DNA of 64,000 bases, from the NCBI GenBank assembly GCA_021234155.1, contig JAJEKV010000795.1, positions 1 to 64,000 of the forward strand, in the 5' to 3' direction. The notes beneath the pieces are model-generated. The model searched no databases. It saw only the letters and a program-made list of their open reading frames with translations, and was not told the DNA's origin. The stretch is from Isoetes taiwanensis (Eukaryota > Streptophyta > Lycopodiopsida > Isoetales > Isoetaceae). The position numbers were made by a program, and so were the translations under genes. The first letter of the stretch is position 1. The number at the start of each line of letters is the position of its first letter. Shown one piece after another: positions 10,660 to 23,625 of the stretch.

Positions 10660-13600
10660 CCATCCGCCCCTCCTGTGCACACTTTGCAGATAGGCTGAAA
10701 CATGCTATGGCGTGATTGTAGCCCTCCAGAGACGCAATCTCATGGAATCACCCTATGAGCTACCCCGGGTTACATCTCCCCCGTCCGATGAGGCAGGCCA
10801 GAGAGGCGTCCCCTCACCGAGCATGATGGATCCCTGAGTGTGCTAGAGAACACGTGCCACATCAGTGACCCCCGCATCCGTACCCGACTTACTCCCCTAA
10901 ATCTAAAGGCCGGCTCTCCAGCCCGTTCGAGTCCAAGACGTCCATATAGGTACATCTCCTGCGACCCAGGGAGTGTCAGATCTATACCCAGCCCTCTCAG
11001 TGACCGCCTATAAGCCTAGCACACTATAGGAGTCCTGTAGCCAAGCTAGGCAAGACCCCACCCCCGATTCACTGCCATACTCGTTATTTGGTGCTGAAGC
11101 ACATCATAGCATCCACAACCATGTGGGCTCTTGTGCGCAGGCCGCAATTACTGGGTTTTAAGGGTTCTAGCTAGAAATATCTCTACTTCTAGGAAGCTTT
11201 TAGGTCTCTACCCTTCCCTTAACCCCCAATACACAGAAGGAGCAGAAAGAAAGAACATAGTCACAATCAAGTATCCATCACCATCACAACAACATATGAA
11301 AGAGAGAATTTAACTATCCCATCTACTTAAAGAAGTGTTAGCTGAAACACAATCTATCTAGAGACTAACTGGTCTCTTAGTCCTAGCAGTTGGTGGCTCC
11401 TCCTTCCTCCACTATACCCCAAATCGATTTAGGGCAGAAATGGGGGTAGCACCCCGATTTCCCTTCTAAATTTGACAAGTCTCACTTGGCCAATTGATTT
11501 GGGCTAGATGGCATCGCCCTATTGGTTGACTTTAACTGATTAATATTCTAATTAGTTTAATTAGGTTAATTAATCACTAATATCTTTAACGTAGGTAATA
11601 AAATCCTTTTTAGGTTAACCCAAGTCACCCCTTATCGACCTCTACGGGTCTAATTATATTTTGGCGATGTGTCATGGTATGTATACATATATCGTATAAA
11701 TACCTGGAATGTCACAGATGGATGTCAATGAGATACATTTTAGACAGAAGAAAATGAAGAAGAACCAAGAAGAAGAAATGCTAAAGCAAAAATGCCAAAG
11801 AAAAAGTAGAATAGAGGAAAGAATGGAGCTTGCAAATTTGGCAAAAGGATCCGGTTCAACTCCATCAATTGTTCATCTACAACATTTGCTGTAAGAATAG
11901 AGAAGCAATGATCTAGTCCTAAATATAGAACATACCTAGAGCATGCATAGCTGCATCATGCATGTGGAATCTGGAAAGGAATATATCCATTCGTTTTTGT
12001 CTCTCGATAGAATATCAAATGTTTCTTTCAATTTCTGAACAAGCATTTATGTTTCAGAAAACTGTAATAAGAAAGGACACTGTAAAGTACCAGAATGCCC
12101 ACACTAACTTGGACTTCTTTTTGCATTTGAGATGTCGATGCAGGACACATTTTTCTATCAGCATCTTCTTTATCTCTAAGGTTTCTGAGCACCATCAATT
12201 GTTCTTCTACAATATTTGCTGTAAGAATAGCTCACGTTTTTCTATCAGCAACTTACAAGTAATAATAATCACATTTTTTCCACTTTGTGTCCCCTAGTAA
12301 TTTTTTGTTGGCCGTATGTGGGCTTCACAATGTGGGTTTGCAGCAAGGTGCTCCTGTTGGAGAACATTCTATAAGAGATTTGTTTTCATTTCCTTTTCCA
12401 TCCTCTAGCCTATTGATTGTCCCACATGGCCCATTTTGGCAAGGACTCAATTCAACCTTTCATCCTGACTTCAAAATTTCAGATTCAATATCTTCAACTT
12501 TTGTTTTCACCTGGGATGTACAAAAAGTTGACGTCATTGTTGACAACCAAAAATACACTTAAAAATAATGCAACCACTTAATCTGAATACACAACGGATT
12601 TTTTGCCACCAATAACATAGCTTTAAGGTAGTTCTTCCTAGAATTGTTATTAAACAGGAGGAGGAGCAGCTGGAAGAAAAATAACATGGACATTGACCTT
12701 TAAAGGTAGATGTGTAGATTTTTTCCATCCTTCCAAAATAAGTTTGATGGTCGTGAGGGGTAGATTCCTGCAGAATTGTCATTTAAATTTCTCATCAACT
12801 TTTTTGTTAATAGATACATGGAAACATCCACATGAATTATTATTTGTTAAAATTATTTCAAATGCTAAAATCGAGAGGAACACACGCTAAACAGGTCAAA
12901 ACGCTGCAACATGCAATGGGACTAGGAGAAACAAAGCACAAATGCACATAAATTGGACTAATCGAGATGCCATTTTATATCAATGAGCACATTAGCAACA
13001 TGGCATGTCAACTACCACACCTCTGATATGGATGGTTTAATGAATCAGTATCTGCGTTTAATGAATCAGTATCTGCGCAGATGCTAATGTCGATCACCCC
13101 ATCAAAATGTGCTAGCAATTATATCCTTATATCCTTACCAGTAGCTTTAATAAAGTCCTGGAAATTCTTATGTAAATCCATTTACAATGCCCAAGTGTAA
13201 TGCCCCAGCTTGAAGGTACAACTGGCATTACTAACTTGGTTGATTGCCTTGTTAATAATGTGTAAGTGGTTGAGACGGAGGAAGTGGTGTATGATACAAA
13301 GGACTCACCTACCATTCTGACTGAGTTCTGGATCAGTGATGACCACATTGAGAAGCAGAAGTTGGGACCTATTGTTATGAAGGCTTTGGAAGGTCACATT
13401 AGTATGCGTAATGCCCCATGCACTATGCTAATTCATATACTCCCATCTATGATCAGTTCAAATACATAATTTTCAGCCTGTCAAGCTTATTGAATAAAAT
13501 ATACAGTTCACCTGGTGATAGCCTTGATTTACTGATGAAATGTTTCTCACATGGTTAATTGCCTTGATGACAACCATTGTGCCAAGCTGTGGACTTGGTT

Positions 13601-14190
13601 GAGTCTTAGGCAAACTCATAAAGTTTTGTTGGTTTGCAACGCACTAATATTTGCCATTCAATTATCACATCAAGACACATAGACGCAATAGAAAGAGCAT
13701 GCTTGAGAAATTATTGAGAAAGCTATTATGCAAAATCTAGCATAAAAATTACCTGAGCTTAGATATGATGTTACTAAACAACGTGTCATCATTGGATCTA
13801 ACATTTGAGGAGGAAAGTGCCTTGTATAATTTTTCTTCAAAAGGTTCCTCGAATGCCTTCCAATTTCAGCAACGCACTACACATTAATTGCAAAATACCA
13901 CTATAAATCAATAAAGCAAAATGGTGAAAGCTGGGGATCATTGCTAAATAAGGTTTTATAAGATTAAATGTGTGTGAGATAAATTAAAACAGCCATAACC
14001 TTATCTATGGAAAGATGTCAGTGAATCTCAAAAGCTGCTATGTACCCAGCTCTCTGCTTGCGGAACAAACAAAGAAATGAGGAAACAACAGACAGAAAGA
14101 TGGAAGTAGATGTAAGCATTTAGAGAATGTGATCTATCAACAATTCAAGGATTCTCTTAGTGTCAATACATGCCTGTGAATACCAAGTAG
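10660..14190. other. Long stretch without a recognisable gene
   Basis: Several short frames occur. The one at 12287-12562 (AVCGLHNVGLQQGAPVGEHS) has coding-like composition and could be an orphan exon. The frame at 13266-13469 is weaker. A small tandem duplication of AATCAGTATCTGCG lies at about 13040-13080. No family was recognised. Confidence 0.35.
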
Positions 14191-14211
14191 AAATATAATT
14201 TAACAACATAC

Positions 14212-14607
14212 CAATATGAGGTCATGTATATATGGTATTCTCTTGTCATAAACTCCACTTGCTGCTTGTTTTGGCCAGTGAAAGAGAACATTCCAATCAA
14301 CTTTAAAATATGAGTCCAGTCTTTGGGTGCAACAACGAGCAATTCTTCAACAAACAGCCACAACAGTCTAATAACTACATAGCCCAATCATGACAACTCA
14401 CCTCGAGCTTGAAGAGCATCATAAACTTGGTGTCTCATATTTATAATGCGATCAACCATTGCTTTCAATTCAACCGTCCACTCTGAGAACAAGTCACTAT
14501 CCCCTAGGAAAACAGACGTAATTGATGTGCCATGAATTGGGGGATTTGAATACATTGGCCTTATAACAAGCTTCAATGGGCTTTCAACACGAGTAGCAAC
14601 TCCGTCG
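14212..14607 (-). pseudogene. Aspartate aminotransferase fragment, two exons
   Basis: Aspartate aminotransferase is a PLP enzyme that interconverts aspartate and glutamate with their oxo-acids. Exon a (14607-14402) reads [20 protein letters not shown], then a PPIHG block and [13 protein letters not shown], which is the conserved region after the PLP lysine. It ends at CTCGAG|GTGAGT. After an 81-base intron, exon b (14320-14212) reads [20 protein letters not shown] and then EYHIYMTS, followed by a GTATGT donor. Intron boundaries are kept, so this is a genomic rather than processed copy. The usual GTPG loop at the junction is missing. No exons for the N-terminal two thirds or the C-terminus were found nearby, so it is a gene fragment. 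Confidence 0.75.
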
Positions 14608-14609
14608 CT

Positions 14610-16115
14610 TTGCCAGAGGTAAAGGAATTAAGCATCAACGTTGGACATTGAAAAAAATAACCGGAAAAAAGGAGAGATGTTCAAGCTCAAGCAATCGCCT
14701 AGCGTGTATAAAGTTCCTTGTTGATAATAAGGCAAGGAAGAAGAAGTAAAGGAAACGCCATTGGCTAGCAGTTCGATCCCAGCATTTGATATAAAGGATT
14801 TGCAGCATTTAGCTCACCTCTATCTCAGCAAACGCACTTCATGAGCTCTAAGGTTGTTTAATACCCCGTGGAAGCTCATCACACCTAACTCCGGCAACGC
14901 ATTTACTTCATTGACTCTGTTCTTAAAACCCCCAAACCCGCCAACATAAATGCATTCCCTTTGGCAACAATCTGCCCAAGGGTTCAAGCTCGACCTAACA
15001 ACCTTCAAAGTCCGTCAAAACAGCAGACTATTGAGGATTAGGAGCGCATTCCTTCACAACCCATAATCCAAAATCAATCTGGCAAAGCAGTCTCAATCCT
15101 CCAATTCTTCGCAATGATCCCTGACCCACTTCTGTAAAACCCCTGTTGTTAGCAGCCAAGGCTAGGACTAAAACAAGGCCTCAGCTCTTGCGGCTCAAGG
15201 GGTATCCTCGGGGACTTAGTCCAGATCAATCACTTCTTTTTACAGCTCATGGAAAGCTCGAAAAGTATTGAAAGTACTCGAATTTTTGGGTACAATAAGG
15301 CTTTGCATCGGGGCCAAAACTGCAGACTTGCTACTCTGTTCTTGAGACTCTCCAAGGATTCAACTTTATGGGTCCTTTGCCGCAAATTTTTTCTTACTCC
15401 GTCTTCTGTGCTGGGCCTCAGAATGGGTCATGCCCTCTACTCTTTCCCACCGCCACCATAGCTGCCCTTCCTCCTTTTGGACCTCCATTTTCCAGACAAA
15501 ATAGGAGGACCAAGCACCGGTTAGCTGGTTTCCAAAGTGGCTGCCCAATAACAGTGGCCACCTCCAGTTTACACCTGATAGCAAGTTTGGAGCAGTCATT
15601 AGCATATTCCTAGTATATACCTGGAATATGCACGAGGGCTTGCCCCACTAGGGGCAACCCAAAAAGGTCAAAAAAAAAATCTACAGACTACCACCGGTTG
15701 GACCGGTAAAAGATTGTTGATAAAATTTGATGGGTCACCCTCCAAAGATTGCATGTGGCCAACCATTTTCCCCATGGCATCGAGGTGGCAATTAGGAACA
15801 GCTGTCATCCACGTGGCACTAGATATTTTGAAATATAAATGATTTCGCCCTAAAAGTGCCAAACAAAATGTTGCGGCTTGACGGCGGACCAAACAGTGTT
15901 GCGGCTTGTCGGCTTGCCGCATTTCTAATCTTCGTTTAAAACTCTGCCCCTTTCATCAAATTACTCGTGTTTTTTTTTGAACGACACTCAATCTGCTCAG
16001 ATCCGTCCTATCTGATTTACTTTTGCTTGATTCCATCTGAATTCGTTCCTTGCACAGTTCTCGAATCCTTTTTTACTGATTTGCTTCCAATTTGGTGGAT
16101 CCGGCAAGAAATTTG
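14610..16115. other. Upstream region of F-box/kelch copy 2
   Basis: No gene is supported here. The last 200 bases should contain the promoter and 5' leader of the gene at 16116. I see no TATA box as clear as the one at copy 1. Confidence 0.4.
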
Positions 16116-17168
16116 ATGGAAGAGTTGCTTCCCGGACTGCCCGATGATGTGGGTATGCTTTGTTTAGGCCGGGTTTCATACCAAGGCCATGCTTCAATGC
16201 AGGGAGTTTGCAGGAGATGGAACGAAATCACAAATAATCCCCTGTTTTATGAGTATAGATGCAAGCAGGGCTTCGCAACAAAAGGGCTTTGCATTGTACA
16301 GGCAATTTCTACTGCGGAAAAGAATGGAACGGTGCCACCATTCCGTTTATGTATGCTTGATGCAAAAACCGGAGCCTGGATATGGCTTCCCCCGATTCCA
16401 GGCTTTCCAGAAAGCGTTCCCCTGTTCTGTGAATGCGCGTATGTAAATGGGGATTTGTTTTTGATGGGGGGCTGGAATCCCAAAACATATGATACAATTT
16501 CTTCAGTTTATGCCTTCAATTTTAGCTCGGGATGTTGGCGGAAAGCTGCAGATATGATCAGTCCGCGCTCTTTTTTTGCTTGTGGGGTTTTAGAGGGATG
16601 CATTGTGGTCGCCGGAGGCCATGATCCTGATAAAAATGCCCTTTCTACTGCAGAAATTTACTGCCCAAGATTAAGTGAATGGAAATCCCTTCCTAATATG
16701 AGCCAGGAGAGGGATGAAGCCAAAGCAATTGTTTTGAATGGGAAATTGTATGTGCTGGGTGGGTATCCAACTCGGTTTCAAGGCGGATTTACAAAGAGTG
16801 CAGATATGTTTGATCCAAAACAGGGAATTTGGGTTAATATGGAAGAGATTTGGATTGAAGGGGCTGTTCCGAGCACGACGTTTGCTTGGAATGACAGGCT
16901 TTTTGCTCTGCGGGGCAATTCGTTAGTGGCGTTTGATGAAATGAAGAGGATTTGGAGTGTTGTAGACACAATTCCTAACGGAGGGGAGGGCTTGTGTGTA
17001 AATGTAGTAGGGCATGAAATAGTTGTGATGGCTAGATTAGGAGGCGAATGCAGAACATTTGTATACAAGGAAAGCATGGAAAAGGGTAAAACTGGACAGT
17101 GGAAGTCAGTTGATCAGAAGGATGAGTTTAAAGGGCTGCCTGAATTTTCCTGTAGCATTGAAATATAG
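16116..17168 (+). CDS. F-box/kelch-repeat protein, copy 2, intact
   Basis: A single-exon gene of 350 residues. The F-box sits near residues 2-42 (LLPGLPDDVGMLCLGRVSY, then QGVCRRW) and would bind SKP1. The rest forms kelch blades marked by LMGGWNP, VAGGHDP and LGGYP, each followed by a conserved W (GCWRKAADM, SEWKSLPNM, GIWVNMEE), and would bind the substrate for ubiquitination. KFB proteins of this build in Arabidopsis control phenylalanine ammonia-lyase turnover and cytokinin responses; whether this one does is unknown. The frame is open upstream to 16092, but the ATG at 16116 aligns with both paralogues and is preferred. It is nearly identical to copy 1 over long stretches, which points to recent duplication. 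Confidence 0.92.
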   Translation: MEELLPGLPDDVGMLCLGRVSYQGHASMQGVCRRWNEITNNPLFYEYRCKQGFATKGLCIVQAISTAEKNGTVPPFRLCMLDAKTGAWIWLPPIPGFPESVPLFCECAYVNGDLFLMGGWNPKTYDTISSVYAFNFSSGCWRKAADMISPRSFFACGVLEGCIVVAGGHDPDKNALSTAEIYCPRLSEWKSLPNMSQERDEAKAIVLNGKLYVLGGYPTRFQGGFTKSADMFDPKQGIWVNMEEIWIEGAVPSTTFAWNDRLFALRGNSLVAFDEMKRIWSVVDTIPNGGEGLCVNVVGHEIVVMARLGGECRTFVYKESMEKGKTGQWKSVDQKDEFKGLPEFSCSIEI

Positions 17169-18145
17169 CCTAATAAAATCTGTATTCCCAATTTTGACGA
17201 GTTTTTTTCATTGCTTACTGTACCTTCTCCACTTACTTTATTCACTCGTTGAATTAAGTGAATAAAATGCCATCCACACGAATAATATTTTGATCTGAAC
17301 TTTTGGCCTTTGTTATCTGTTTAATTAGTAGCTTTAATTAGTAGCTTGTAAAGTTATTGGTATTTTTGAACTGGTTTTTGAGGGGTCAAGGTCAAGATGA
17401 TATATTTTATTTATTTAACCTCAAAGATATTTATGTAAGATATTTTGATTTATTACACTTTGTCAAGTTATGCTTCCTTGAAGTCAACACTTCAGTTATG
17501 CGTCCTTGAAGTCAAACACTTTCTAGACACCTTGCTTGTTATCACAATAGCTTTAGGATGTTGTGACCCAAGTGTCACCATCTACTTAATATTTCTACCA
17601 ACTCGCAAAATTTGATGACATCCAAATTAAGGCACTTCACCTTTTCAAGTTTGAAGGTAATATTTCTGCCCCAGGAAAAAGCGTGAGCACGACACGTGTC
17701 CCTAAAAATAACTAGCAGAACTGTAGGGTTGGGAAGAAGGCTAGGCAGTAGTCGGGTTCGCGTTGGTTTTTTTCCATGGTATTTCGAAGATCGGGGGCGA
17801 CTTTCTTAGGGTTTTTTTTTCTTCCGGGGGCGACCTTCTTAGGGGTTTTTTTTTTTCCCTTCCAGTATGCCTGTAAAGGCTTGGATGACAGATGATACGG
17901 AGTTTCAAGAATTGCATGTTGACTTCCCAATTTCTGGTTTGATATGATGCCAAATGAAATTGTGTGCGAACAGGAATTATACACATAAGGAAAAGGAATG
18001 CCAATGAAGATACGAATCTGTGCGAATGGCTAAGAAGGAAAAGAATGGTCATTAGAGGTAAGTAATACACATAGAAGGTTTAAAGATGTAAATCAAAGAA
18101 AGTATTTGCACTAGAGAGGCTTTACCCTATACAAGGTAGAGAGGA
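17169..18145. other. No recognisable gene
   Basis: 3' flank of F-box/kelch copy 2, then T-rich sequence. A short imperfect repeat (TTCTTAGGGTTTTTTTT type) lies at 17800-17860. Nothing else is supported. Confidence 0.4.
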
Positions 18146-18760
18146 ATATCAAGTATATTCCAAGGATTATCCAATTCGATGCACTTCTCAAGTATATGAG
18201 ATTGGCATTTGTGGGCCAAAGCCTTATGGTTAATTGACCTAAATGCCTCGTACGGCGAAATGGGGATTAACTTAAACCCACAACACAACCGCATCAAAAT
18301 GAATGGCAATGTGTTAACATATGAATCTTGCATCGTACACCCCTTATTGGGTCCCTGCTATGGAGAATCCGCGCCGCGGCGTCGTCTTGGAAATGTACGG
18401 TTCCCCCTCGTACGGCGAAGTGGGGATTACCACAGGTTTTGGAGATTATCAAGTATATTCCAAAGTATTCTTGAATGGCATTTTAAGGCAAAAGCCTTAT
18501 GGCTGAATCAGGTTTTCTCCGCGATCCCCACTACTCAATCATGTCAAAATAAGCGTTTGTTAAAAAAGACTAGACTATTGTGGTCAAAAGTCCTAGTGAA
18601 AAGGTCCAAAGTGCTATATAGGAATCAAAAGCCTCAGTATTGGGCATCAAACAACTACTTCAACATGCTTAAAGGTTTAATGTGTTGGAGATGTACCGTT
18701 TCCCCTCGCACAGCGAAGTGGGAATTACCACAGGTTTTGAAACGGCTAAACCATCATTCA
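18146..18760. repeat. Diverged repeat unit of about 300 bases, 2-3 copies
   Basis: ATCAAGTATATTCCAA and AAAGCCTTATGG recur about 296 bases apart (18150 and 18446). A block CCCCTCGTACGGCGAAGTGG followed by GGATTACCACAGG occurs at about 18244 (partial), 18403 and 18700. One copy has a coding-like reading (VVLEMYGSPSYGEVGITTGF), while the others are in different frames. The protein or element is not recognised. Confidence 0.5.
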
Positions 18761-19077
18761 ATTAAATTTGGATTATGTCTATTCCAAAATCGCGCCGTAT
18801 AAGCCTTTTATTGACCATTATATTGAATTAACCACACTTTTGCACTGAGTTTATTTTCGGGCTAGGAAGATGCATTTTGTGTTGAAATGGAAAGGCATTC
18901 AAATATTCGATGCAAATCACCCATATTATGACAGAATGTTGGCAATATAGAAAGTAGGAAATTGCTTATTATTTCGTACCATCACAGACGACAATGAAAT
19001 CTATAGATTGAAATTTTAGTGCTTTACGAATAAATAACGGCAAGCAAGTTGCTACAAAACTTAGATTTTCGTCGTTC

Positions 19078-19098
19078 AAATCGCGCGTGGCGCGATTT
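19078..19098. repeat. GC palindrome, class 1
   Basis: AAATCGCGC-GTG-GCGCGATTT, a 9-base inverted repeat around three bases, 46 bases past the stop codon of the small gene at 19144-19365. It belongs to the motif family spread over the 19-34.5 kb region. Confidence 0.85.
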
Positions 19099-19143
19099 CG
19101 TTGGCATAAATATAGCATTATAATAGAATATAAACTAAAAAAA

Positions 19144-19365
19144 CTAATCCGATTCATCGTCGACAGGCGCTCCTGAGATCCTCTCCATCATGAACAAAGC
19201 ATGCTCTGGATTCCATTGAAGATGGATTACAACATCAAAGGGATCAGGATAGAAGCGGACGGGATTCATAGCAACGACAGTCAACCAGTCCTCAAGTTCT
19301 ATTTCTAGCTGGCGGCACCTGCAGAGGTCCTCATGGGTCATCTTGCAGGTAATAGAATGTGCCAT
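19144..19365 (-). CDS. Orphan small protein F (73 residues)
   Basis: A complete frame from ATG at 19365 to TAG at 19144. It is acidic and leucine/tryptophan-bearing (LEIELEDWLTVVAMNPVRF, VIHLQWNPEHALFMMERI), with no signal peptide or membrane segment. It is followed by a class 1 GC palindrome, like the other genes of this region, and lies on the same strand as the two large genes upstream. The codon use looks coding. I do not recognise it; it could also be the last exon of a longer gene. Confidence 0.45.
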   Translation of the reverse strand: MAHSITCKMTHEDLCRCRQLEIELEDWLTVVAMNPVRFYPDPFDVVIHLQWNPEHALFMMERISGAPVDDESD

Positions 19366-20301
19366 AATAAGAACAAGCAGGCAGAGGCCGAAACCGATCG
19401 TTTGGCAATTTCATGCATATCTATTTATACACACCTGAATTATTGACGGTATATACATACAAATTATTGCAAGTATAGCAAACCATACACATAATCTAAT
19501 AATACAATACGTATATAGTACCAATAATGCTGCTACAAGAACATAATATATATTCAAAACCTTTCGTGTAAAGTATATTTCATATTCAAAACATTTATGG
19601 AAAGTGTATTTCCGGTATACATATATATCAAATTCCCTTTCTAGAACGATTTTCTCAAGGTCCCTGTCAATTTCCCCTGTCCGATCAAGTTGCGGGTATA
19701 GTGTTTATATCTCTTCTACCGTTTTCCCTGAAGCTATTTCTTTCATGACACCAATGAAGCTTAGCAGAAAATCATCTGTGGTAACCATATCAGGATGATA
19801 GGATGGTGGATTTAGTGACTGTGACTGATTGAAGCAACACTTCAAAGCATCATCAACTATAATGATGTCTTCCTTCTCCTGAACGCCCAAGTCATCCATC
19901 ATGTCGCTCAAGCATTTCACAAATATATTTTTACCTGACGGATCCTTCGGGTTTTTAAATGACTTACATTTGCTCTGATCCCAAACAGATGCCCAATCTC
20001 TATGTAATTCAGGAACTACTCTCAAAACTTCCTGTATATTTCTATTCTCCATCGACGACCAAATTGCACAACGAAATAAAGTGAAAGCTTGGTCTAACAT
20101 CTCCTTCAGATACGACCGCGGATATATCCATTTCGTACGTGTCTCAAATGGTTTCTGTGCATACCATGATAGGTCGAATTGTGCTTTAGGCAACGTTTTG
20201 CAGAGCACTCCATTCAAATCGAACACCAGAATTTTGGAGGAAACCGGTTTAGGTCTGTAATAAGAAAGCACACACTTGTGAGACAAGGAAAAAGAAAATT
20301 G

Positions 20302-20315
20302 AAATCGCGCGATTT
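20302..20315. repeat. GC palindrome inside gene B intron 3
   Basis: AAATCGCGCGATTT is a perfect 14-base palindrome in the 84-base intron between the exons ending at 20339 and starting at 20254. Confidence 0.85.
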
Positions 20316-22381
20316 TCATTTCTGTTTGAAGAACATACCTTTCTGGTTCCTGTTCAACTTCCGCAATGATGAGCTTACTCTCGGTTGTCTTCGGTCTGCC
20401 AGAAGTGTCAACCACATCACTTAGTGTTTGAACTATGGTTGATACTTCATTACTCTTTATGCTAACCTGACTAGAGCTTTCCGATTCCACTGTATCATCT
20501 TGGATTTTGTCTTCTTGGTTTGCATTCTCTATCCCCTTCCGTCGGATTTTCAATTGTGATTGGAAGTATAGGGACGATCTCGGCCGCATAGTTAGCCGGC
20601 TGGTTGTCGAAATTCATCTTTATCTGATCCATCTGCTTTCTCATGTCCTCCCGCTCTTTAGCCAGATCTGGAGGTAATTCGGCCTTAGAGGTAGAAGCTT
20701 TATTTCTTGCACTACCTATCGGACCCCTAGGTGCCACCTCTAGCACTTTATCGAAAAACATATCAAGGAAGTCCTTGGCTTGACCATCAGAGACCACACT
20801 TTGGCATTTCCTAGCTAGCTTCAGAGCTTCCCGACCGACATAACCTCCAACATGAAACTCCCAACACGTTGACTCTAAAGGGCAGAAGGCTTCAATCAGA
20901 AAACTCGAAAGGGCTAAAGAAAACCCGTACTTATTCAGCCTCCCCTTATGCGCCGTCAGTAGCTCATACTTGATTGGTGAATTAAGGACAGGGTCGACCC
21001 AGTTTTCTTCTTCCTTTTCCTCTTCGTCCTCTATAAGGTCCACGTCCACATCTGCAATCCCTTTCCCTTTGTCTTCAGCATTGGATTCGACATAAAAAAC
21101 ATTCTTCACTAGGGGTTCATCTAGCCGATAGCACTGCCAAGCAATCTTCTCACCTTCTGGTTTCCCCTTGAGTCTTTCATATTCTTTATCATCCATAATG
21201 GCTATCACAAGGACTAGCACATGTGAGATCTTACTTTCGGTACTGAACTCACTATCTTTGTTTTCATCTATCATTACTGCTTGCCTCATCACTTTAATGC
21301 ATTCAAGATCATTTGCAGCAGATAGTGCATATACGTAGGACATGTCGGAGTGGCAAACTGTCACGATAGTATAATGCATCTCAGTCATAAAGCCACTGCA
21401 TGTGTTGAAGAAGGTGCTGTAATCATCTTGTATCCATCTCGTGCCACGGCTATCAAGAACAAATAGAGTGATGTCGGTTGGCCCATCACCCACGTCTGGT
21501 ATGGCACACTTATAACCAGTGGACACCTTATAGAAAAAAGGAGACTCCTCTTCTGGCGTCTATTTCACCAAAGCAACTTTTCTTTTTAGGTCAGACGCCA
21601 CTTTCGTGTGAATCCCCTTTAGAGTTGCCACATTCTTCGCCTTTTGCTGCTTCACAAAATCTTTTGACCAAAACACATATTTCTTAATGTCATCATTAGA
21701 TACGTTGTACTTTTGCATTAAGCCTATCTCTGATAACATGAAGTCTCCTGTAAGCCTTTGCAGTTCTTCGCCAACAGCCTTTTTCAGGACTTTCATATTT
21801 TTTAGCGATTCGCATGCATCTTCCAAAGATGTCAAGTGCTTTGCTGCAGACGTTTTCTTGTAGACAACTTCCTTTCTGATGCACCTCTCCAAGACAGAGA
21901 TTAATTCTGCATCATCCAATCCTTGTGCCTTTCTCATCTCTGTGATACCTATATAAAAAATAGACGTATCTTGCGGAGGAAACCTGCCATACGAATCTGG
22001 CAACTTCTTTTCCGTATAGGCGTCCCAAAATTCGTTCCACTTTTCCCATACCTGGTCAGAAGAAAAAACAATCTTGCAGGCATCCTTTGGCACCGTTTGA
22101 TCTTCTGAGCCAGCTTGTGCATCAACTTTTTTCTTCTTTGATCTGGTGCCCTTATTCTTGTCCTATATTATGGTTTGGCATAGTGTCCTTTCTAGTAATT
22201 TGAATTCGGCACTCTTAGATTGCCCTTGTCTGGTCGGCATTGGTTTTCCATATTCGATCCATTGGTTACGAGCATGCCGCAACTGCTCCACATATGGACT
22301 GCAAAATATGGGCCGTTAAATAAATAAAATAGACAGGCTGTCAAAACAATAACAATACAAAAGCAGCGCCGGCGTTTTAAA

Positions 22382-22513
22382 TCAATCGGATTCACAAGAA
22401 ATCGCGCCGACGGCGTTTCTTGTGAATCCGTGATTGACGAAAACGCGGCTGGCGCGATTTGGAACGCTATAGGACATACACATTAAAGCAACAAATCGCG
22501 CCTGGCGCAGTTT
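22382..22513. repeat. Three GC palindromes inside gene B intron 2
   Basis: The first (22382-22437) has 15-base outer arms CGGATTCACAAGAAA / TTTCTTGTGAATCCG around a CGCGCC core. The second is at 22440-22460 and the third at 22493-22513 (AAATCGCGCC-T-GGCGCAGTTT). All lie in the 390-base intron. Confidence 0.85.
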
Positions 22514-23625
22514 GGAAGTTCCAGACTAGCTATGTGTGGGAAAATAAAATACCTTTTGTATAGGAATGTCTTTCCCATGTCATTAAGTAGCGCACTGATT
22601 TCGGCTAATTCTGCTGCTCTTGTTGAGCCACTGAGGAACCGGCAATTTCTGACTGAGTATAGTCTATAGAATAAGCGGTTTCGTTTTTTTGTGCTTGATG
22701 ATCAAAACTATACATTGCCTCCGATGAATGTTGGCCATCTATTATCATGAAGTGAATATCCAGGTTGCCAATGAAATCTTCAAGTTTATTCCAGATCAAC
22801 ACCTTCTTCGTCTTCATATCAAAAGGCACCACATCTGCCGGCATTGGCACCTGCCCTGGGTTTTCAATCATGCTGTTGACTATTTCCATTGCGTCTTTGC
22901 TTGTCGTATCTTTCACGACAAACATAGCCTTCGTGGACCTGAAAAGCCTGTCGACATTTACTGGATGCGTGAAGTTAAGGCCCAGTGGATACTTGTCAGC
23001 ATACTTCTTGAGTTTGCTCATGGCCTCTAACTGTCTCGCCTTATCGTCATCACTAGTCATATCTGTTTGTACTGATTGCTCTTCTCACAGCTGAGAGACC
23101 TTCACATATTTTTTTTGGTGTCAATGGTTCACCACCTGACCAGCCAAATTTGAAGAGGTTATCTGCGGCCTCATCCGTTCTTAGGGCTGTCTCTTTAAAG
23201 GAACTGGCACTGCAGTAATTTAACTTCTTCAATACTTTTTTATTTTTCTGGTCCGCTTCAAGTAATACGGAACAATATGAATCGTCCTATTCTTCGCATG
23301 TGATCAGAATACCTTGTTTCTTCATTTGATCTGTTTCCTTAACTCTAGACATGAAAATAAGATCTGTCTTTCCGCTAGTCTTGAAGATCTCCACATACCA
23401 TTCAGAGCCCTCTGGTAGATCTTCTTTTGGACATGGAGGCTCTACCTGAGCTTTTATTATTCCTGTCGTATCGTCCATAGTCACAACGTGTGCCAAATCT
23501 GCAACTGATACATCTTCCTCAGTTCTTGGTTTTTTCGGTGCCGATGTCCCGTGACCCTGCCCAGGCTTTGATTTTCTTTTAACATTTGTAGAAGATCCTG
23601 AAAGTTACAATCATGTGTGAGTAAT

